Position numbers and translations under genes: made by a program. From the NCBI GenBank assembly GCA_964019695.1, contig OZ026525.1:63582253-63646252 (forward strand): a stretch of DNA of 64,000 bases, given 5' to 3'. Below the pieces are notes generated by a model. The model searched no databases. It was not told where the DNA came from and saw nothing but the letters and a program-made list of their open reading frames with translations. The DNA comes from Loripinus fragilis (taxonomy: Eukaryota > Mollusca > Bivalvia > Lucinida > Lucinidae). Shown piece after piece: positions 22,823 to 33,854 of the stretch (its first letter is position 1; each line of letters opens with the position of its first letter).

Positions 22823-23884
22823 TTAGACTTTGCTTAACACCATATATATGAAATGGCTACTCTCATATTAATTATATTAAGATGGAATATATATCATGCA
22901 AACTTTGTATGTAATGCAGATCTGAAATATTAACTATGTGAAGATGTATATTACACGTTTTAATCCTAGACATATTCATTAACTTCTTAAATATGTAAAT
23001 GTGGAAAATTCACAGTGTAAAGAGTTGAATAATTAATAATGCATGGGCTATACATTTTTTATTGACCATCAAAGGTGATGGGTGGAACTAGAACCAAAGA
23101 TTAGGTTATCAAAAGTTAACTATTTAGAGATTTTTAGATGGAGTTAAGTCCCAGTCAACAATATTTCAGTAAAGTCAGGATCCTTCCAGAGACAATAAAA
23201 AAGAAAGGAAGAATAGGATAGAAGACTGAAATGGGCTCAATCCAGATTTGCATCAAATGAAACAAATATCATCTTGCCAACAATCCAAATATGATAGAAC
23301 CATCTCTCTGAAAGTTGTCATAGCAAATGTACCATGCTACTATCAACTTGAGATACAGCGAGAAAATAGTATTGATTGGAGAGAGGGTATAAGTCAAATT
23401 GTCAAATGTGTAGGTGTGGAAACTCCACGTTGTGGAAATGTGGAGATGTGGTGGATCCACATTGTCAAGATGTGGAGATGTGGTGGATATACATTTTTTA
23501 GTGTGGCGGTCCGACCCACCCTATTTATACCGATAGTGAAATAAATCAGCTTTTTATACTGGAAAAACCCAGATTTGGAAAAACTCAGATTTTCTGAAAT
23601 CAACAGTTGAAAATTCTCAAAATTGTTTCATCAAACGTAATCACTATTTGATTTTTTCATCCGATCGAATATTTTCCAAACTACTGAAATTTTCAGAAAA
23701 AATCCTCAGTCAAGAATACTTCTCAAATTATTTTGATATGCAAATCTACTTGAATTTTTCATCAGATCAAATATTTTCTATAAGCCAAACTGCTGAAATC
23801 ACTAGCAAAAAAAATGACAAGCAAAACTATATGAATTTTTCACAAAGTGTCAGGCGAGACTACAATTTTTGTTAGGCCATAAGT
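22823..23884. other. Polinton interior, gene-free right part
   Basis: About 1 kb of AT-rich sequence precedes the three minus-strand genes and so should contain their promoter. I cannot point to a box. 23371-23512 is a third, partial copy of the inverted-repeat segment with the 'gtgtaggtgtggaaactcca' block, in the same orientation as the right repeat. The 3' part (23520-23880) has several diverged 'aaattttc.gaaa..tctca' style repeats. Confidence 0.55.
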
Positions 23885-25671
23885 CAGAATCTTTATCCCC
23901 CTCAAAAATGACTAAGTTATTTCCCAATAGCCCAGGAAACTATCATAGACCAACTAGTGGATACGACCAGAAAACTATCACAATCATAGTTATTTCAGCT
24001 CAGCGCTGAAGTTTACCATTAAATTGAGAGAGGGTAGGAGTCAAATTGTCAAATGTGTAGGTGTGGAAACTCCACATTGTGGAAATGTGGAGATGTGGTG
24101 GATCCACATTGTCAAGATTAGGAGATGTGGTGGATCCACATTTTTAGTGTGGCGGTCCACATTAATTTCGAATTTATCCAAGAATTAACGTAAATTTCCA
24201 TTATGCTGACCCACAATATATCTGCATTTATTCACATTTGAAATGTGGACATCCACATTGCTCCACAATACATCCACATTGCTCCACATTACATCCACCT
24301 TCAAAATGTGAAGATGTGGTGGATCCACATTGCATCCACATTTTACGTGTGAAGGTCCACATTGCATCCACATCTCAAGCGATATGGACACTTTCATCAA
24401 TATCTAATTATTAAACCCAAATAATATTACATGCCAATGATGATTAATTAACGTATCAACAGAAGCTCTAACTTAATCAAAAGATTGATACTAGCTATCA
24501 AATACGACACCATGTAAGAACCTGAAAAAGTATAATCCTTAGAAACATTCAAGCAGACTTATCATTGCTAAGTACACACCTACTCTAGATAAAAAAAATG
24601 ACTCAGTAATTTTCAAAGTCCTAGCTGATTCTACAGAGTAATACATCTAGGAGTTGAGGTCTTGAGATACAACCTCAAGCGACATTCTATACAACTTAAC
24701 TTTTAGCATATAATTACCCTAATCAACTATTAAAAGTACTAAGTTAAAATCAAGCTAAGAGTCTGACCAAAATGTAAAGCTAAAATAATAATAAATAGGC
24801 CCATCATATCTGAATACCTTTCCTCTTAAAATGACCAAGTTATCTATTGGTTCGAAAAGTTATACTTGTTGTCGCTTTTAGAAGATACTACTTGCTTTTC
24901 AATGACGTCATGTATAATCTATATGACGTAACTTATCATTGAAAGTCGCGAAAAGCGAAAAATTGTGCTAAATGTAATATTTCTTAGCTACAGAAATTAG
25001 CCTTGAATATCTAAGTTATTTTTCTAAAGAGACTATAAGATACGCAGAACTTCATGAACCCAAAATTCCTTACGTAAAATATAATTCGCTATTGCAACGT
25101 ACTAGATGTACGATATGCAAATTAGAAACCCTGTTGTTTGTGATGCGAGTAAAGTTAGTCTTTATAAAAAGATAACCGCAATAGGCCTACCAGCGAGAGA
25201 CGAGTGGGTAGGAATTTATCACAATCAGATCTTTACGAAAATAAACTAAGTTATTCACAGCATCCCAGCGATGCGACCAGAAAACTATCACAATCACAGA
25301 TCAGCCTGCGCTTTTGGGCAAAAAAATAAACTAAGTTATTTTCAATAGCCCAGAAAACTATCACAATCACAGATCAGCCTGCGCTTTTGAGCAAAAATAA
25401 ACTAAGTTATTTTCAATAGTCCAGAAAACTATCACAATCACAGATCAGCCAGCACTTTTGCGCAAAATAAACTAAGTTAATCTCAACAGCCCAGAAAACT
25501 ATCACAATCATAGGCCCAACCAAAATACCCCTAAAATAAACTAAGTTATTCACAGCTAGTCACTCAAGCCTACCAGGGGTGGCATCTATGGCCTCAAAAT
25601 TTTAGCCTGAAAAAAACTAAGTTCTTTTCAGGCTTAAAAATTTTGGGTCCATAGTGCCCCCCATTACTACT
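23885..25671 (-). repeat. Polinton right terminal inverted repeat (1,787 bp)
   Basis: Reverse complement of 18373-20159. It includes the mirror copies of the 72-bp array and the GTGGA cluster. Scattered substitutions (for example near 24118 and 24310) show that the two arms are no longer identical. Confidence 0.92.
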
Positions 25672-27079
25672 CAAGATATTCAAGGTGTCTATTCTTGGAA
25701 AGGAGATTATATTAATCAACGACATTACTATGTTAAGAAAGGCATTGCAAGAGGAAGAATTTGTTCACGTGTTTTCTGACAGACCAGATACCTTTGGTGC
25801 GAAATACGTTCTCTTTGATTCTGACGTCATTCTTGGAAAAGACAATAACAGTGTATATACCCTTCGAAATATGTAACAAAAAGGTTTCAAAGTGTTTGGT
25901 GAAGGTGTTACTAGATTTGAATATCAAGTGAATGATGAATTGGATCGATTGGTGGCTGAGTTAAGTACGCACTCTAGAAAGGATATCGACATTTGTCCAT
26001 TGTTGAAGAAATCGTTCTCAAACTGGATGTCTTCTCTTATCACTGGACAGAAAGCCAAGCCTTCTGACCCAGAAATAATCTGGGATTTTATCGAATCTAT
26101 TAATATCTTGGGGACTGGCGGAACGTTTCTTTTAACAACACTATTGCCAAGTTTAAGATATTTACCAGGTAAAATCAGGACAATTTATATGAATTGCATT
26201 AAGGTTCGTGACAGACTTCTTCATAGATTTTACTACAGTCATGAAGATGAATTGTATGATCTTAGAAAAGATACTGGTGGTCTTTTAGCTGTATTGATAC
26301 AAATGCAGAGAGAAAAGAATCAACAGGCTGGATATGAGATCGTTAGTGATATGCGAGGATTATTAATGGATATATTTTTTGCTGGACTAGACACTACTTT
26401 GACTGCCCTGAAGAATAGTTTTGCATTACTTATTGCGTATCCAGATTGCAAAACAAAAATATGTTTTGAAATCGACAGAGTCATTGGAAAAACACGACCA
26501 CCAAGTCTCGGCGATAGAAAGCACATGCCTTACACAAAAGCTTTTTTAATGGAAGTTCATCGCTATAACACAGAAGTACCACTTGCGGTTCCACATGTAT
26601 GTACAAAGGATGTTACTTTTGAAGGATATCACATCAAGGAAGATACGGTCATTTTCCCCAACCTTTGGTCAATTCATCATGACGAGAAACTATGGAATGA
26701 TCCATGGAACTTTCGACCGGAAAGGTTTCTGGATTCTAATGGGGAGCTGCTGGCAGCAGACCACGACCTTAGGAAAGCATGGATTCCTTTCTCACTGGGT
26801 CGAAGATCATGTCCTGGTGAAACATTGGCGATGTCGAGGACGTTCCTCTACCTGACTCGTATCCTACAAGAGTTTGATATTACACCTCCTTCTTCAGGTT
26901 GTATACCCAACGTTGATCCAAGGAGTTTTTCCACCTAGTGCAGTCCTTTGCGTTAAAGCGTATCTCTGCAAACTAGTGCCTAGATATACATCTGACAGAT
27001 GAATACTAAGATTACTTTATGTGTGATGTACGTACAAATATAACAAGAAAAGTATAACATAGTATGTCATATATAGAGG

Positions 27080-27410
27080 ATCTTACATGAGTGCTCAAGT
27101 TTTATTGAATTTATTAAACGAGTTGGGGAAAAGAGATAAAATGCGAGGCTTGCCGAGCATTTTATCTCTTTTTCGCAACGAGTTTAATAAATTCAATAAT
27201 ACATTAGCACGAATGTTAGATTCTATTTATCATATGATAAAATCTCATTTCTGCCGTAAAAACGTTATAATTTTGTCATTATTTACGTAACGTTGTTATG
27301 GACGTCATAACGTTTCCCGAAAATCGATAAACCACTAGTGGTTTACAGATTTTATTGCATGGCGTTATTTCACTCCGCGACGCGACGTCATATGATAAAA
27401 CATGATATAA
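27080..27410 (+). repeat. Foldback family F, copy 1
   Basis: It holds an inverted pair: TTATTGAATTTATTAAACGAG matched by CGAGTTTAATAAATTCAATAA. Inside that is a hairpin, AAAGAGATAAAATGCGAGGC / GCCGAGCATTTTATCTCTTT. Next come 'acgttgttatggacgtcataacgt' and a CCACTAGTGG palindrome. A second copy is at 31455-31800, and a partial reverse copy is at 5473-5655. Confidence 0.8.
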
Positions 27411-28961
27411 GGGATGGTTCATAGAAGTAAAGGATTATTATGTTAACAATCTAAATATGGTTCAGTTCATGAGACAATGGTAGTTATTGCATATGCGTTG
27501 AGCCACCCTTAAATTGCGCATACACAGCTACATGCATATACTTGGGAGAGACATGGCGAATGTGTGGGTTCTTCTGAGAATCGCGATAAGTTCCCAGATC
27601 TCATACGATTGTTGAAATATATATGTAAAGTACATGTAAGTCGAACTTATTTAAATGTGTAGCAATACAATGAATGTGTGAAAAAGATTTAATTGTGAAA
27701 CAATTTAGCATTGAGTTGTGATATTTGCATCTCAAGTTGTTGGACTTGACTATCTGACATGGCACTTGCTCAAAGAGAGATGACCACCGCCATAAATATA
27801 ATATGGGTAAACAAAAACCCTCCACACATGGTTGTAACATCAAAAGGGAACCAAAGTCGCCTATCGTGCAAAAACACACATTTTTTGCACCTGAAAGGTA
27901 TACGGCTGGAATTGTGTATACTGATTGTCTAAATGTGATATGAAACCATTGTATAGCAATGCGACCAGAATTGCATTTCGCGGAAAATGCATATTTTGTA
28001 TGCCACATAGGTCATGTTAAGCAGTCTTTAACAGCATAGAAATAGTGATGTTTCCCTTATCGATAAGTTAAAGACTGTGTTTTGGTCAAATTTAATAGGT
28101 CCATTTAAGTACCCACAACATATGTTTTGGTTGAGAAATAATAAAAATAATTTTCCATTTCACACTCTTATCTGGAGGATGGGTATGAAACGCCGTTTGA
28201 CTAACCGATAATACAATAATACACTATCAAATGCATTTAAAAGTATAGGCAGTCATTTGTGCGCCAAAATAATCTTCTTAGGGACATTTGTTCTTTAAAA
28301 ATACTATGCGATTACATTTCTGCATCTCAAACGGCGACGGACAGGTTTTCATGGTGATAAGATAATTATGATACTAGTTTTTTCATCTTTATATTACCAC
28401 CGTTAGATGAAATTCTTGTTTTCGGTAGATAAAAATCCCCTTGGACCCTACAATGACCCTCTGTTTCAAAGTTGTTGTAAATATGGAAGATGAACATCCT
28501 TTAAACCTTGATAAATTTCATTTATATATTAAACTGCCCTGAAGTTATACATAGTATTTAACTGCACACCAGCTGGTATGGACTAAGTTACTAAGTATCA
28601 AATTATCGTGGTTTCATATTTTCACTTTTCAGCCACCTTTTCTAGTTGCAAAGGAACATAAAACAAATTATCACAAATTATGTCCCAAACGTCTGTCTAA
28701 CTGTATGCAGTGTTAAAACACATTCAATTGAAAATTTATATATTTATGTAAAAAATGCAATTCAAACCACTTCAGCGGGAAGATAAAAGTGAATAAGTAA
28801 GCTCGCAATATTTTTTTACGAGATATGCTTCCAACGGATATATAAATAATTATCAAATACACTTTTGGGTAATAAATGCAGTTTTAATGAGATTTGAAGC
28901 AAAATAATCTTTAAATTTAATTTCAAAATGGGGGTGCCCGAATCTGCATGCTTTAAAAATC
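27411..28961. other. Gene-free stretch downstream of P450-4
   Basis: Around 28095-28145 is one copy of a short dispersed motif, 'cccacaacatatgttttggttgagaaataa', also seen near 3205, 12575, 29690 (reverse) and 46610. Otherwise it is unremarkable AT-rich DNA. The 135-codon ORF at 27601-28008 (minus) shows no family features. Confidence 0.5.
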
Positions 28962-28974
28962 AATAAGCAGCATT

Positions 28975-29302
28975 TACCGGGTCGCGTAGCGCAGTCGGTA
29001 ACGTGTCTGGCTACAGATGCGTGTCTGACTGCAGATCCAGGGGTCGCGAGTTCGATCCCGGCCCGGTCCCATACTTTCGTGGAGATTGATCATGAAATAA
29101 TTTCTACGGTAATTCTCCTCCCTTCCGCTGATTCATTCAAGAAGGGTTGTTGTCAGTTACAAGCGAAAGTATGTGCACAAATTACTGGTTAACCGCTTGT
29201 TCAAGCCTGCCCAGGAAAAAGTGTGGTTAGGTGAACTGGCCGTCCCGCAATGACCATAGCTGTTGACTTGGGACGTAAAGCAACAAAACAAACAAACAAA
29301 CA
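28975..29302 (+). mobile_element. tRNA-derived SINE with 13-bp target duplication
   Basis: The head is tRNA-like, with 'gtagcgcagtcggtaacgtg' in the A-box position and GAGTTCGATCCC as B box. The body ends 'gacttgggacgtaaagcaac' followed by AAACAAACAAACAAA. The direct repeat AATAAGCAGCATT flanks it (28962-28974 and 29303-29315). The head differs from the SINE at 5831 but the 3' GGGACGTAAAG tail is shared. This suggests both families use the same LINE machinery. Confidence 0.9.
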
Positions 29303-30443
29303 AATAAGCAGCATTCTTAGATAACCACCACTGCTTCTTAGGTCTATGCAGATATTGTTTTATTAAATAAACTCATTTTTTCTATCCTGAACTTTTTTGA
29401 TAAAAATATATAACATTTTGAACAATAATATTTTGACATGTTCTTGCTGGGCTTCCGTAGAAAGTTGACTGCTCTGGCTTTATGAAAGTCGATCGAGTCT
29501 GCTATACAGTGGTTTCAGATACACCATAGAATTACCCTTGCAACCATACAAAATTCAGCTGTATACCTTTCGCGTGCAAGGGTTAGCATTTTTCTACCTA
29601 GGTTCCCCGACTATATGGTTGCATTTTATAATAGGTGATACAGGACTTAAAGTAAGAGTGCGTAACAGAAAAATAACTTTATTATTTCTCAACAAAAACA
29701 TATGTTGTGGGTACTCAAAAGAACGACTCGGTGAGACGGTTCTTTTGAGCACCCAATACATATGCTCAATCTTATGGGATAGAAAATACTGACAACTTAA
29801 CGCTGAAAATTTCTGTTTATCTAAAGCTGTGGACTGATAGCCTTGACCTGGTTTGTACTAAAAGTTCATACAAACACTAGATACATTTTAAAACCTATTG
29901 TACGAGGGCCGTTCTAAAGGTTCTGATCTTTGCCTCACATCCTTATCCAGGGACACTTATGAGAAGCATACTACGCACCTTTCCAAAGAACACCACTTTA
30001 CCTTGCATGCAAGGCTAACATATCTCCATTGCATTATTGCATTAAATATTAAATGGTCGCAGCCTAATATATGAATCACTGACTCCATCTATACCTCTGA
30101 TCTCTATACTTATTGTTGTTTCTGAATCTTGAAATCCATTTTTATAACCACACAAATGAAACTTCAATTTATGATGTTTGTATTATTTATATTGTCCATT
30201 CAAATGTTAGAATGACGACGAATGGTTGAACCAATTCAATATTTACAACACAATGCATGTTTGACGTTATTGAATTGGGCAGTTATACTTTACATCACTT
30301 TAAATTCAGTTGGACTGATGAAATGTCAGACGTACAATGTTATATTGGCAACATAGTTAAGGCAGAAATGTATTGATTTCAATTGGAATAGTGTAAATAT
30401 TTTCATTTCTACCAAAGACATGAACTATTTTAAATACAAATTT

Positions 30444-30765
30444 TCCAGGCACCGTGAGGAAGAGCCGCAGAACTCTAACAGCCACAACACCTCTATAAGG
30501 CAATTAAAGCAAAGCAACCAGCTCTCTATTCCTCGTCAAAGTAATGCATAACAAAACAAAGACCATCACAGAACCCCCACAAACAATAGGAGGTACATAA
30601 AACAATAGATCAACATCAACAGAACCACTGGCTTGGAATGGACAGCAGCCCAAGCCACAGGGGGTGGGGGGCTTAAATGCATTTGACTGACGCTTAATCT
30701 TGGCCCTAGATTTTGTTGTTGCCAATACACAAAAATAAAGCTCGCATAATGGCTTCCTAACTAAT
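30444..30765 (-). repeat. Dispersed repeat family E, copy 2
   Basis: Reverse-oriented relative to 606-988. It contains 'accgtgaggaagagccgcag', 'gcaaccagctctct.ttcctc' and a 3' part with 'aatgg.ttcctaacta'. It has no coding capacity. Confidence 0.65.
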
Positions 30766-30954
30766 GCAATGTATCATCACAGATAAAAAAAATTAATCAA
30801 ATTGTCACATTATGATGAAACAAAGAAAACGGTTCATGACTCACAGATAGTCAGAACTAAAGAAAACCTCAAGTTGAGCTACGATGGGCCCAGCCAAGGA
30901 CAAGCATCAGGCTCCAACCAACTAGTTCGAAGACAGCCTTTAACTCGCTTAGCT

Positions 30955-31380
30955 GCATTATGCCTGTTACCACACTGCTGGTATTTACACGTATTGCCGA
31001 TATTTCATAGACCGGAAGTGGTCGATATTGATATTATTACTATGTAGAAAAACATGCCAGATGCATAAAGGACTATAGAATTAGATCATTTTTAAGTATT
31101 AGGCATACACATGGCGATTTATGTAAGCATTTAGGAATAGATTCGAATACCGATCTGGATAATCGGTACTCAAATCTTTTCCTAAATGCTTACATAAATC
31201 GCCATGCACTTACTGAATACTTAAAAATGATCTAATTCTATAGTCCCTTAGGCATATGGCATGTTTTTTCTATATAGTATTAACACCAATATCTAACACT
31301 TCCGGTCTATGATGTACTGGCAATACGCGTAAATACCAGCAAATCGACGTATACATTTACCAGTGTGGTTACCAAATACT
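30955..31380. repeat. Foldback with ~190-bp arms
   Basis: The centre is near 31160. Inner arms are TAAGCATTTAGGAATAGATT / AATCTTTTCCTAAATGCTTA. Next outward are GATCATTTTTAAGTATT / AATACTTAAAAATGATC. The outer arms are ACCGGAAGTG / CACTTCCGGT and GGTATTTACACGTATTG / CAATACGCGTAAATACC. There is no gene inside. Confidence 0.85.
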
Positions 31381-31454
31381 CCATTCCCCCTTGGAGCTAC
31401 CAGAATTAGGAAGCGTTATAAAATATTTCTTTACATAAATATTTGTGTTTAGAG

Positions 31455-31800
31455 CATCTAATACATGAGTGCTCATGTTTTATTGAATTTATTATTCGAG
31501 TTGCGGAAAAGAGATAAAATGCGAGGCTTGCCAAGCATTTTAGTTCTTTTTGCAACGAGTTTAATAAATTAAATACTACAAAAGTACGAATGTTAGATTC
31601 TATTTATTATTTGACATAAAGATTACTTTGAAATCTCTTCTCTGGCGTAAAAGAGATAAAAAAAATGTAATTATGTACGCAACGTTGTTATAGACGTCAT
31701 AACGCTTCCCGAAAATCTGTAAACCACTAGTGGTTTATCGATTTAAAAGAATGACGTTAGTTCACTCCCTAGACGCAACGTCATGTCATAAGTAAACTTT
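31455..31800 (+). repeat. Foldback family F, copy 2
   Basis: It matches 27080-27410, including the ATGCGAGGCTTGCC hairpin, 'ttgttatagacgtcataacg' and CCACTAGTGG. Confidence 0.8.
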
Positions 31801-32550
31801 TGTGCACAGACACATGCTTTATGTTATTCTTTTCGTTGTAAATGCTTTATACCAAATCATAAATTTGTACAAGTAAGTACAAATTGGCAGAAACTAGCTA
31901 GTCTGGCCCAGGAAATACGCACACTCTAGTTTCAGTTCTTTGGTGCAGTCTTTGCTTCCAAAGGATACCCTTTTAAGAACATATTACACTTGATGGGACA
32001 CAGATTAATATTAGTCGAAAACTTTTCTTCTGAATCCCATTTGTATGCTTAAAGTGATTATACTATTGTACAATTGTATTGATGTAAAATATAAATTATC
32101 TATACAAATAAATATGTTTCATCCAAACATTCAGGTGGCTTACTTTATTAAGAATTGACTAATATCTGGCAGTTGCAAAGCCAAACTCTCTATGATATAA
32201 GAAACTTAGATATTGCAGAATTTTCACTATACTTGCAAGGCGTTTCGGTTGATGAACAGTCTTTGAGCAGCTGTGAAAGAAACTGGCTGTTCTTGCATGG
32301 ATCTTTTGGTCTGTAATGTGTACGGACTGATTGTTATGTCAGTGCTTTAAACAAGGGTAGTGGTGTTTGGAGTAGATATTCAGTTACATGTACTCCGTCA
32401 CGTTATATTAACCCAGTTGGGCCTGTGTTTGGACTGATACTATATGTTTTACTTGATACAGTTTTAAGGTACATGTTTTTGACGCTGCTAACAGAAATGT
32501 GAAGCCAAGATCAGAACATTCGGAACGACCCTCGTACATTAAAAATAGTT

Positions 32551-32815
32551 AGTGAGTGTGATCAGGAAATACCACAATCAAAAACTGCAGACAACCCCGT
32601 AGCACCGCGAGGAAGAGCTGCTCTACCATCACGAGACACCAGGAAGACAAATTAAGTAAAGCAACCAGCTCTCTCTTCCCCATCAAGATGATTGCAATAC
32701 TAGAATGGGCATAAAGTAACGTACAGCAAAACATAGAACAATTACAGACTCCCACAATGGGAGTAACAATAAACAAAAAGTCAACAACCACAGAACCTAT
32801 TTAAAACGGTCACTC
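32551..32815 (-). repeat. Dispersed repeat family E, copy 3
   Basis: It starts 'gtgatcaggaaataccaca' and runs through 'accgcgaggaagagctgctc' and 'gattgcaatactagaatgg'. It shows the undisturbed order around the site where the 4.08 kb element inserted into itself (53804/57891). Confidence 0.7.
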
Positions 32816-33274
32816 TCAAAAAGACCGAAAATGTGTTTTCAAGACCAATGATGGCTTAAAGCAGGTCAAGAGTATTGCAGAATTCTCCAAGGAAAGCTAA
32901 AACTTGACATTAAGATCTTTGTTTTGTTTATTTCTTAGTGGCCCCTTTACGCAGTTTTTACTGTTTATCGTTATTTTACATATAGTCCTCGTATCATCAC
33001 GAGAAAACCAATCTTTGTCATATGCGAACAACAAAGGCGCAGACCAGTCTGTGCATTCGTGCAATACAGCCAGTGCATTTCTATATCGCTTTCTGACAAG
33101 TGCAATTATAATTTTAATTAATACGTCAAAACTTTCAATATTATACATGTAGCTGAACTGGCTTGTTTAAGCTTTACCTGCCGCAAACCCATAACAGATT
33201 TTTGTGTGACAAGGCCCATAAAATAACGCTTCAACAATTGTACGCCTCGGTTGAGGGCTTCACCAAGGTTATAT

Positions 33275-33511
33275 GAGCCAGTGCATGAGATTTCCAACAA
33301 TGTGGTATGTACGACCAACAAAGCCCCAGATCAGCCTGCGCATACGCGCAGTCTGATCAGAGCCTTTGCTTGTCGCTTGAGTATTCTATGTTTGTTAAGC
33401 TACTGACTAAACATTATTTGGAGTTTCTATGCTTAAAAGGAGGCTGCGCAGGCTCGTCAGAGTCTACACTGGTCAAAATGCCACATTATTAGAAATCACA
33501 TGCTGCGGCTC
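33275..33511. mobile_element. MITE family M, copy D (about 340 bp upstream of P450-5)
   Basis: Ends are GAGCCAGTGCATGAGATTTCC and GAAATCACATGCTGCGGCTC, and it is inverted relative to copies A-C. The flanks 'aaggttatat' and 'atattattgtc' line up with the empty site 'agattatatgtcattttttac' in the P450-3 unit (about 12138-12158). This supports an ATAT-type duplication. Confidence 0.88.
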
Positions 33512-33803
33512 ATATTATTGTCTTTTTTACATTATATAGCTTTTGTACTCTTGCAAAAATCTTTCTTCAGGGTTCGTGAGCAAGCAGCGCTCAACCATTT
33601 ATTGGGACGAGCTGGAATGATAGCAATGTATGCGTAGCATGAACAGATATCGCACTATTTTGTCAGCGATGAGCGCAGTGACTGATCAGACAGCGCTGAA
33701 CAGATTGAATTGTGATTTATTTACCATGGTTTTGTCAATAGCGTTAATACACTGGTCCATTATTTAGACATAACTAAAACTAAACTGGCTTAAGGTTCAA
33801 ACG

Positions 33804-33812
33804 CATATAAAA
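33804..33812 (+). promoter_or_regulatory. TATA-like box of P450-5
   Basis: CATATAAAA lies 51 bp before the ATG, conserved in position among the paralogues. Confidence 0.45.
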
Positions 33813-33854
33813 CTATAGAATATGAGTTAAAAATATAGAACTGACATAAACAAA

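Larger units (their letters stand above)
18373..25671. mobile_element. Polinton/Maverick-type element, 7.3 kb, reduced gene set
   Basis: The ends read AGTAGTAATGGGGGGCAC and its complement ...CCATTACTACT, so the termini are 5'-AG and CT-3'. The target duplication is CAAGAT (18367-18372 and 25672-25677). The terminal inverted repeats are 1,787 bp each. A 6-bp duplication with AG...CT ends and long inverted repeats is the known Polinton signature. The unique interior (20160-23884) has three genes, all on the minus strand. No protein-primed DNA polymerase, retroviral-type integrase, packaging ATPase, cysteine protease or major capsid gene is visible. It is therefore probably a deletion derivative or non-autonomous member that would need helper functions. 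Two of its three genes are also damaged. Confidence 0.85.
18179..27001 (+). pseudogene. P450-4: cytochrome P450 split by a Polinton-type insertion
   Basis: The 5' part (18179-18372, 64 codons plus two bases) and the 3' part (25672-27001) are one gene. Removing the element and one copy of the 6-bp CAAGAT duplication puts the reading frame back in register across Tyr-Gly-Lys-Ile-Phe. Two further lesions lie in the 3' part. One is an in-frame TAA at 25874-25876, where paralogues have Leu. The other is one extra T in the run near 26927-26931, which shifts the frame and removes about the last 20 residues. GLDTT, EVHR, FRPERF and FSLGRRSCPGE remain intact. The gene is dead, and its residues are otherwise well conserved, so inactivation looks recent. 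Confidence 0.93.
29903..32534. mobile_element. Interval bounded by ~40-bp mariner-like inverted ends (2.6 kb)
   Basis: The left end (tacGAGGGCCGTTCTAAAGGTTC then TGATCTTTGCCTCACAT) and the right end (AATGTGAAGCCAAGATCAG then AACATTCGGAACGACCCTCGTA) are inverted repeats with TA at both borders. The interior holds no transposase but several nested repeats: a P450 downstream-flank copy (30232-30420), repeat E (30444-30765), a foldback (30955-31380) and family F (31455-31800). Either it is one old element loaded with insertions or the two ends belong to different copies. Confidence 0.45.
33130..33854 (+). repeat. P450-unit upstream flank of P450-5, with MITE D
   Basis: It carries the conserved landmarks 'aaaataacgcttcaacaattg', 'cttcaccaagg', 'cattatatagc', 'gacagcgctg' and 'ggcttaaggttc'. 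The MITE at 33275-33511 splits it. Confidence 0.75.

Noticed and set aside
27601..28008. 135-codon minus-strand ORF
   Set aside because: No motif, no family resemblance and no supporting context; length is within chance for this much non-coding DNA.
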